A stretch of DNA of 32,576 bases from Methanomicrobiales archaeon (GTDB lineage Archaea; Halobacteriota; Methanomicrobia; Methanomicrobiales; Methanospirillaceae): positions 1 through 32,576 of the forward strand of contig JADGNL010000165.1 of the NCBI GenBank assembly GCA_017883495.1. The letters run 5' to 3'. The position numbers and the translations under genes were made by a program. The notes beneath the pieces were generated by a model. That model had not been told where the DNA came from and searched no databases. It saw nothing but the letters and a program-made list of their open reading frames with translations. The stretch's first letter is position 1. Every line of letters begins with the position of its first letter. Of the stretch, positions 29,273 to 32,576 are shown one piece after another.

Positions 29273-30502
29273 ATGGCTTCGCTCTCAATGAGGACGGCAT
29301 TGCTCGTCCTCGGTCTCTCTCTCGTCCTCATAGCCCCCTGTCTGGCGGCGACGCCGGTCGGGGGCTCGGTCGGTGTCTTCATGGTGAAGTGCCCGGTCGA
29401 CGGCGCGAAGGTCTGGTTCGACAACGACTACAAGGGCCAGATCGCGAACGGCATCCTCACGGTACCGGTCTACGCCACAGGGACGCCTTACCAGACCTAC
29501 CGTGTCGAGGCGGACGGCTACGAGCCGTTCCTCGGGATGATCCCCGACTACCCCACCGGCGGCGGCATCGTGACCCTCCAGGTGGACCTGCAAAAGTCCC
29601 CCATCGGCGGCAACATGGGAACGATCCAGTTCACCGCGAACGTCGAGGGAGCCTACGTCTACCTCGACGGCGAGTTCCAGGGCGTCATCCAGAACGGCGT
29701 TCTCATGGACTCGGTCTACGTGACGGGCACACCCTTCCGGAGATACACGGTCCAGGCCCCGGGCTACCTGACCGCGAGCGGCGCGCTCCCGCGAATGCCG
29801 GCGGCCGGCGAGATCGTCACCGTTCCGGTGACCCTCACTCCGCGCGCCACCCCGACCCCGATCGGCGGCGACCGCGGGGCGTACCTGATCCTCTGCCCGG
29901 TCGACGGGGCGATGGTCTCGCTCGACGGCGACAGCGTGGGCACGATCCAGAACGGCGAACTCTTCGCCCCGGTCTACGTGACGGGAACGCCCTACAAGAC
30001 CCTCCGCATCACCGCCAGCGGGTACAGGCCCTACTCGGCCCCGATCACGCAGTACCCGTCCGCGGGCCAGGTCGTGAACCTCTACGCGGTCCTCGACCCC
30101 GTCACGCCCACGCCGACGCCCTCGCTGATCGGCGGGGACATGGGTTACTACCTGGTCCACTCGAACGCCGAGGGCGGTCGAGTCTACTTCGACAGCGACT
30201 ACAAGGGTAACATCACGAGCGGCGTCCTGAACGTCCCGGTCTACACGACGGGCACCCCGTACCGGACCTGGTCCGTGGTGAAGGAAGGCTATGCGACCTT
30301 CAACGGGACGATCAGCACCTACCCGTCCAAGGGCCAGACCATCGACCTCCAGGCTACCCTGACTCTCCTCCCGACCACGGCGCCGACAACGAACGCGTCG
30401 ACCGCGGTCCCGACCACGACCAAGTCCCCGCTCTCCGGGCTCTGCATCGCGGGCGCGCTCCTATCGCTCGCGGCCCTCGGGTTCGCGGGCCGGCGGCACT
30501 GA
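29273..30502 (+). CDS. secreted PEGA-like four-repeat surface protein with C-terminal anchor
   Basis: 409 residues. A signal peptide (about 1-26, ending CLAATP) is followed by four repeats of about 75-80 residues at roughly 30-110, 112-192, 197-276 and 288-366. Each has GGxxGxxxhxxxxxGAxVxhDxxxxGxIxNGxLxxPVYxTGTPYxTxxVxxxGYxxF, the PEGA-type beta-fold linked to S-layer proteins. Short Thr/Pro linkers separate repeats 2/3 and 3/4. A Thr-rich stretch leads to SPLSGLCIAGALLSLAALGF and GRRH, a C-terminal membrane segment with a basic end like sorting signals. The ATG at 29273 fits a leaderless start; ATG at 29288 is an alternative. Confidence 0.88.
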   Translation: MASLSMRTALLVLGLSLVLIAPCLAATPVGGSVGVFMVKCPVDGAKVWFDNDYKGQIANGILTVPVYATGTPYQTYRVEADGYEPFLGMIPDYPTGGGIVTLQVDLQKSPIGGNMGTIQFTANVEGAYVYLDGEFQGVIQNGVLMDSVYVTGTPFRRYTVQAPGYLTASGALPRMPAAGEIVTVPVTLTPRATPTPIGGDRGAYLILCPVDGAMVSLDGDSVGTIQNGELFAPVYVTGTPYKTLRITASGYRPYSAPITQYPSAGQVVNLYAVLDPVTPTPTPSLIGGDMGYYLVHSNAEGGRVYFDSDYKGNITSGVLNVPVYTTGTPYRTWSVVKEGYATFNGTISTYPSKGQTIDLQATLTLLPTTAPTTNASTAVPTTTKSPLSGLCIAGALLSLAALGFAGRRH

Positions 30503-30505
30503 CCG

Positions 30506-30535
30506 CCTCCTTTCTTTTCTTTTCCCGCAACGGGA
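30506..30535 (+). terminator. terminator after the PEGA-like gene
   Basis: A pyrimidine tract with CTTTCTTTTCTTTT (about 30509-30523) is followed by a small hairpin TCCCG-CAA-CGGGA (30523-30535). Confidence 0.5.
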
Positions 30536-30580
30536 ATCGGTCGCGGCGATACGCGATGCGCCCGGAGCGTCAAGAACCCT

Positions 30581-30589
30581 ATGTTTAAG
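30581..30589 (+). promoter_or_regulatory. TATA box of the membrane protein gene
   Basis: ATGTTTAAG is centred about 29 bases before the ATG at 30615, consistent with a leaderless mRNA. Confidence 0.5.
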
Positions 30590-30614
30590 AGAGCCGACCG
30601 ACGACGTATACGAA

Positions 30615-31355
30615 ATGACAGATCAGCCCAAACCGAAAGGCGGGCGGAACCAGTCCGTCAAGCGGAAGAACCCGCCGAAACCGGCCGAGGAGCCGGGGAC
30701 TGCGCTCTGGAAGAAGGTCCTCTTCGTCTCGGTGGGCGTCCTCTTCGTGGTCCTGATGGTCGTCTCCTCGATGGGGTCGAGCTGGCTCAACGTCTTCCAG
30801 ACGGTCAAGCCCGGTGCCGTCGTCATGACCGACGTGACGATCCGCGACGATCAGAACCGGCCGGTCCTGACCACGAGCGAGACCATCTACTCGGCCGCGA
30901 TCAAGGAGAACCGGACGGTCTTTCTGGCCTCGCCGTTCACGGTCGATGCCGGGCTGGCCTATACCGATCCCGTGATGACTGTCCCGATCATCGCCCCCCA
31001 GAGCGGCGTGAACTACACGCTCTTCGGGGAGGAGTATAACGCGATCGCGACCGGCGTGGTCGGCATGCACCCCAGCGGCACGAAGACGGTCCCGCTCGAT
31101 ACCAACGTGACCGAGGAGCGGAACTACACGGCCGAGGAGTTCGACCAGCTCGGCGGCGACTTCGGCAACACCTCGATCGGCGACGAGATGGTCCTCTCGT
31201 TCGTCGAGAACCCGGAGGCGCTCTACAGCAACACCACGACCCCGACCTACGCGCTCCGCACGACCCACGTCGTGAACCGGACCGAGGACTCGGTCACGCT
31301 CTCGTTCAGCCTCGCCACGGCGGACCTGACCCTCTCGCAGGTCCGGTCGCAGTAA
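30615..31355 (+). CDS. single-pass membrane protein with glycosylation-rich outer domain
   Basis: 246 residues. A basic, Pro/Lys-rich cytoplasmic N-terminus (1-29) leads to one membrane span (about 33-53, VLFVSVGVLFVVLMVVSSMG). The outer domain has seven N-glycosylation sequons by eye (NRT, NYT, NVT, NYT, NTS, NTT, NRT). The segment VKPGAVVMTDVTIRDDQNRPV and the later AIATGVVGMHPSGTKTVPL loosely recall the FKBP-type prolyl isomerase frame (GDxVxVxYxG ... GMxxGExKxV), so a diverged FKBP-like fold is possible, but the resemblance is weak. I do not assign a function. It precedes a T6 run. Confidence 0.75.
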   Translation: MTDQPKPKGGRNQSVKRKNPPKPAEEPGTALWKKVLFVSVGVLFVVLMVVSSMGSSWLNVFQTVKPGAVVMTDVTIRDDQNRPVLTTSETIYSAAIKENRTVFLASPFTVDAGLAYTDPVMTVPIIAPQSGVNYTLFGEEYNAIATGVVGMHPSGTKTVPLDTNVTEERNYTAEEFDQLGGDFGNTSIGDEMVLSFVENPEALYSNTTTPTYALRTTHVVNRTEDSVTLSFSLATADLTLSQVRSQ

Positions 31356-31357
31356 CC

Positions 31358-31363
31358 TTTTTT
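31358..31363 (+). terminator. T6 terminator
   Basis: Six T directly after the stop of the membrane-protein gene. Confidence 0.4.
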
Positions 31364-31426
31364 CAAGATCTCCCGGAGCGAATCGATCAGGTTATCCCCC
31401 CGGCGTCCGATCTGGAAATCGGGATC

Positions 31427-31927
31427 ATGAAGACCATCATCGTCTACCACTCGTTCTCGGGGGTCACCCGCGGCATCGCCGAGCGGGTGCGGACCGCGAG
31501 CGGCGGCGACCTCGTCGAGGTCCGCCCGACGCAGCCGTACTCGAAGCTGACGGCATACACGCTCGGCGGATTCCGGGCCCGCGGCAGGAAGGCCGACGCG
31601 GTCGAGCCCGCGTCGATCGACGTCTCGGCGTACGACCTGATCGTCCTGGGCACGCCCGTCTGGGCGGGCCGGGCGACGCCGGTGACGAACGGCGCCGTCG
31701 AGGCGCTCGTCGGAACGGAGGGCAGGAACGCGGTGCTCTTCGCGACCTGCGGCTCGCAGACGGGCGATACCCTTCCGCAGCTCAGGGACGCGCTCGCCGC
31801 AAAGGGTGTCGCCGTGATCGGCGAGTTCTCGTTCTCGGCGAAGGAACTCCAGGACACCCGGAAGGTCGAGGCGCTGATCGCCCGGGTCACGGCGGGGGAC
31901 GAAGCGCCGACCGCCGTCGGGAGCTGA
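31427..31927 (+). CDS. flavodoxin-family protein
   Basis: 166 residues. The FMN phosphate loop is clear at the N-terminus (VYHSFSGVTRGIAERV, compare TxTGxT), and the later FMN-contact loops are VLGTPVWAGRATP (about 74-86) and LFATCGSQTGD (about 104-114). Flavodoxin-like proteins of this size carry electrons or act as NAD(P)H-quinone reductases; the partner is unknown. The C-terminal end is polar. The gene converges on a hydrolase gene, and both stop codons lie in one perfect palindrome. Confidence 0.88.
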   Translation: MKTIIVYHSFSGVTRGIAERVRTASGGDLVEVRPTQPYSKLTAYTLGGFRARGRKADAVEPASIDVSAYDLIVLGTPVWAGRATPVTNGAVEALVGTEGRNAVLFATCGSQTGDTLPQLRDALAAKGVAVIGEFSFSAKELQDTRKVEALIARVTAGDEAPTAVGS

Positions 31928-31943
31928 GGAGTTCTCAGCTCCC
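31919..31943. terminator. perfect palindrome carrying both convergent stop codons
   Basis: GGGAGCTGAG-GAGTT-CTCAGCTCCC is a 10-base-pair stem with a 5-base loop. The plus-strand gene stops in the left arm (TGA 31925-31927), the minus-strand gene in the right arm (31937-31935). Likely a bidirectional transcription stop or RNA 3'-end stabiliser. Confidence 0.6.
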
Positions 31944-32576
31944 GGTCAGGCCGCGGGCGAGCAGGGCGTTCCGAAAGAAGGCCGGAACGCGCTGCCCGTA
32001 CTCGTCGGGGTGGCCGGCGAGCGCTCCCGTGTGGTCCACGTCCGGCACGACCCAGAGCTGGGCGCGGTTCCCCGCGACGGCCGCGAAGCGCGTGTTGTAC
32101 GCGACCTCCTTCGGCTCTCTGCCCGAGGCGATGAGGAGGAGTCGGACGTCCGGCGCACCAGCGATCGAGTCGACGATCGGGACGGGCGGGGCGTCGCCCG
32201 TGAAGAGGCCGGTGGCGGCGTAGACCAGACGCGGGTACCCGCTGTGGGGAAGGTCGTCGAGCCCCGGAAGGGCCAGGTACTCCGCGGTCGACCGGTAGGT
32301 CGCGCCCTCGCTCGCGACGGCGCCGAGCGCCGGCGTCGCGTTGAGCGCGCCGAGCAGCACCTCGCCGCCGAGCGAGAGCCCGAGGCCGCCGATGGCCCGG
32401 ACCCCGTCCTGCCCCTGGAGGTACGCGACAGCCGCCTGGACGTCATGCGTCCCCTCCCAGCCGAAGGCGTTGCCGTGGCCCCCGCTGGCGCCGTGACCCC
32501 TGAGGTCGATCGCGAGCACGCCGTAGCCGGCGTCACGGAGCATGGACGCGTGCGCCCGGACGCCCTCGCGCGAGTC
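31935..32576 (-). CDS. alpha/beta hydrolase, C-terminal part (5' end outside window)
   Basis: The frame is open to the window edge, giving at least 213 residues. The fold is recognisable: IDLRGHGASGGH (strand 4 and its loop), the nucleophile elbow GLGLSLGGE (serine in GLSLGG), and a late catalytic histidine in VPDVDHTGAL. It resembles the dienelactone hydrolase/X-Pro-like alpha/beta hydrolases. The catalytic Asp is likely in the RLLLIASGREPKE region. An internal ATG at 32543 is open but the sequence upstream (DSREGVRAHAS) continues the family pattern, so it is a truncation by the window, not a start. Confidence 0.85.
   Translation of the reverse strand, partial: DSREGVRAHASMLRDAGYGVLAIDLRGHGASGGHGNAFGWEGTHDVQAAVAYLQGQDGVRAIGGLGLSLGGEVLLGALNATPALGAVASEGATYRSTAEYLALPGLDDLPHSGYPRLVYAATGLFTGDAPPVPIVDSIAGAPDVRLLLIASGREPKEVAYNTRFAAVAGNRAQLWVVPDVDHTGALAGHPDEYGQRVPAFFRNALLARGLTGS

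Overview
The window reads as chromosomal DNA of a very GC-rich methanogenic euryarchaeon, most likely of the order Methanomicrobiales (inference, not proven). Support: archaeal ribosomal proteins S15 and S3Ae, KEOPS subunit Pcc1, the rare methanogen-type (type 2) seryl-tRNA synthetase, archaeal phosphoglycerate mutase ApgM, the archaeal HMG-CoA synthase/thiolase/DUF35 trio of the mevalonate pathway, a CTP-dependent riboflavin kinase with an N-terminal DNA-binding domain, and PKD- and PEGA-type surface proteins. Promoters look archaeal: AT-rich TATA boxes stand out in GC-rich DNA, often about 27-30 bases before the start codon, which suggests leaderless mRNAs.

Layout. 1-127 is the tail of acetylglutamate kinase (argB). 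207-2091 holds a PKD-repeat membrane protein and an overlapping unknown gene. On the minus strand follow a LEA14-like lipoprotein (2275-2856) and a three-gene unit, apgM / beta-helix bactofilin-like protein / methyltransferase-like protein (5917 to 2971). A metallophosphoesterase (5996-6763) is divergent from apgM. 10776 to 6776 (minus) is an information-processing operon: rps15 - DHH/RecJ-like - pcc1 - serS (type 2) - rps3ae. A large lipoprotein (10999-12435) faces the Era-like GTPase/DUF2073/Zn-ribbon cluster (oapA-oapB-oapC, 13930 to 12503).

The most unusual region is 13940-18139. A hairpin-rich intergenic region is followed by five consecutive CBS-domain genes (about 18 CBS motifs by eye), tightly coupled by TGATG overlaps, with nothing but CBS domains apart from one C-terminal zinc ribbon. 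This is the best candidate for an undescribed system.

After a tRNA-Cys come fdhD and a cysteine desulfurase overlapping by 4 nt (sulfur delivery for formate dehydrogenase), a small excisionase-type HTH regulator with a dyad at its promoter, the mevalonate operon (XRE regulator - HMG-CoA synthase - thiolase - DUF35), and ribK-ribB for riboflavin. The remainder holds a HEAT-repeat protein, a LysE-type exporter, a degenerate 2H-phosphoesterase/metallophosphoesterase fusion, a CxxC-x17-CxxC mini-protein, a four-repeat PEGA-like surface protein, a glycosylation-rich membrane protein, a flavodoxin and a truncated alpha/beta hydrolase. No insertion sequences, CRISPR arrays or rRNA genes were seen.
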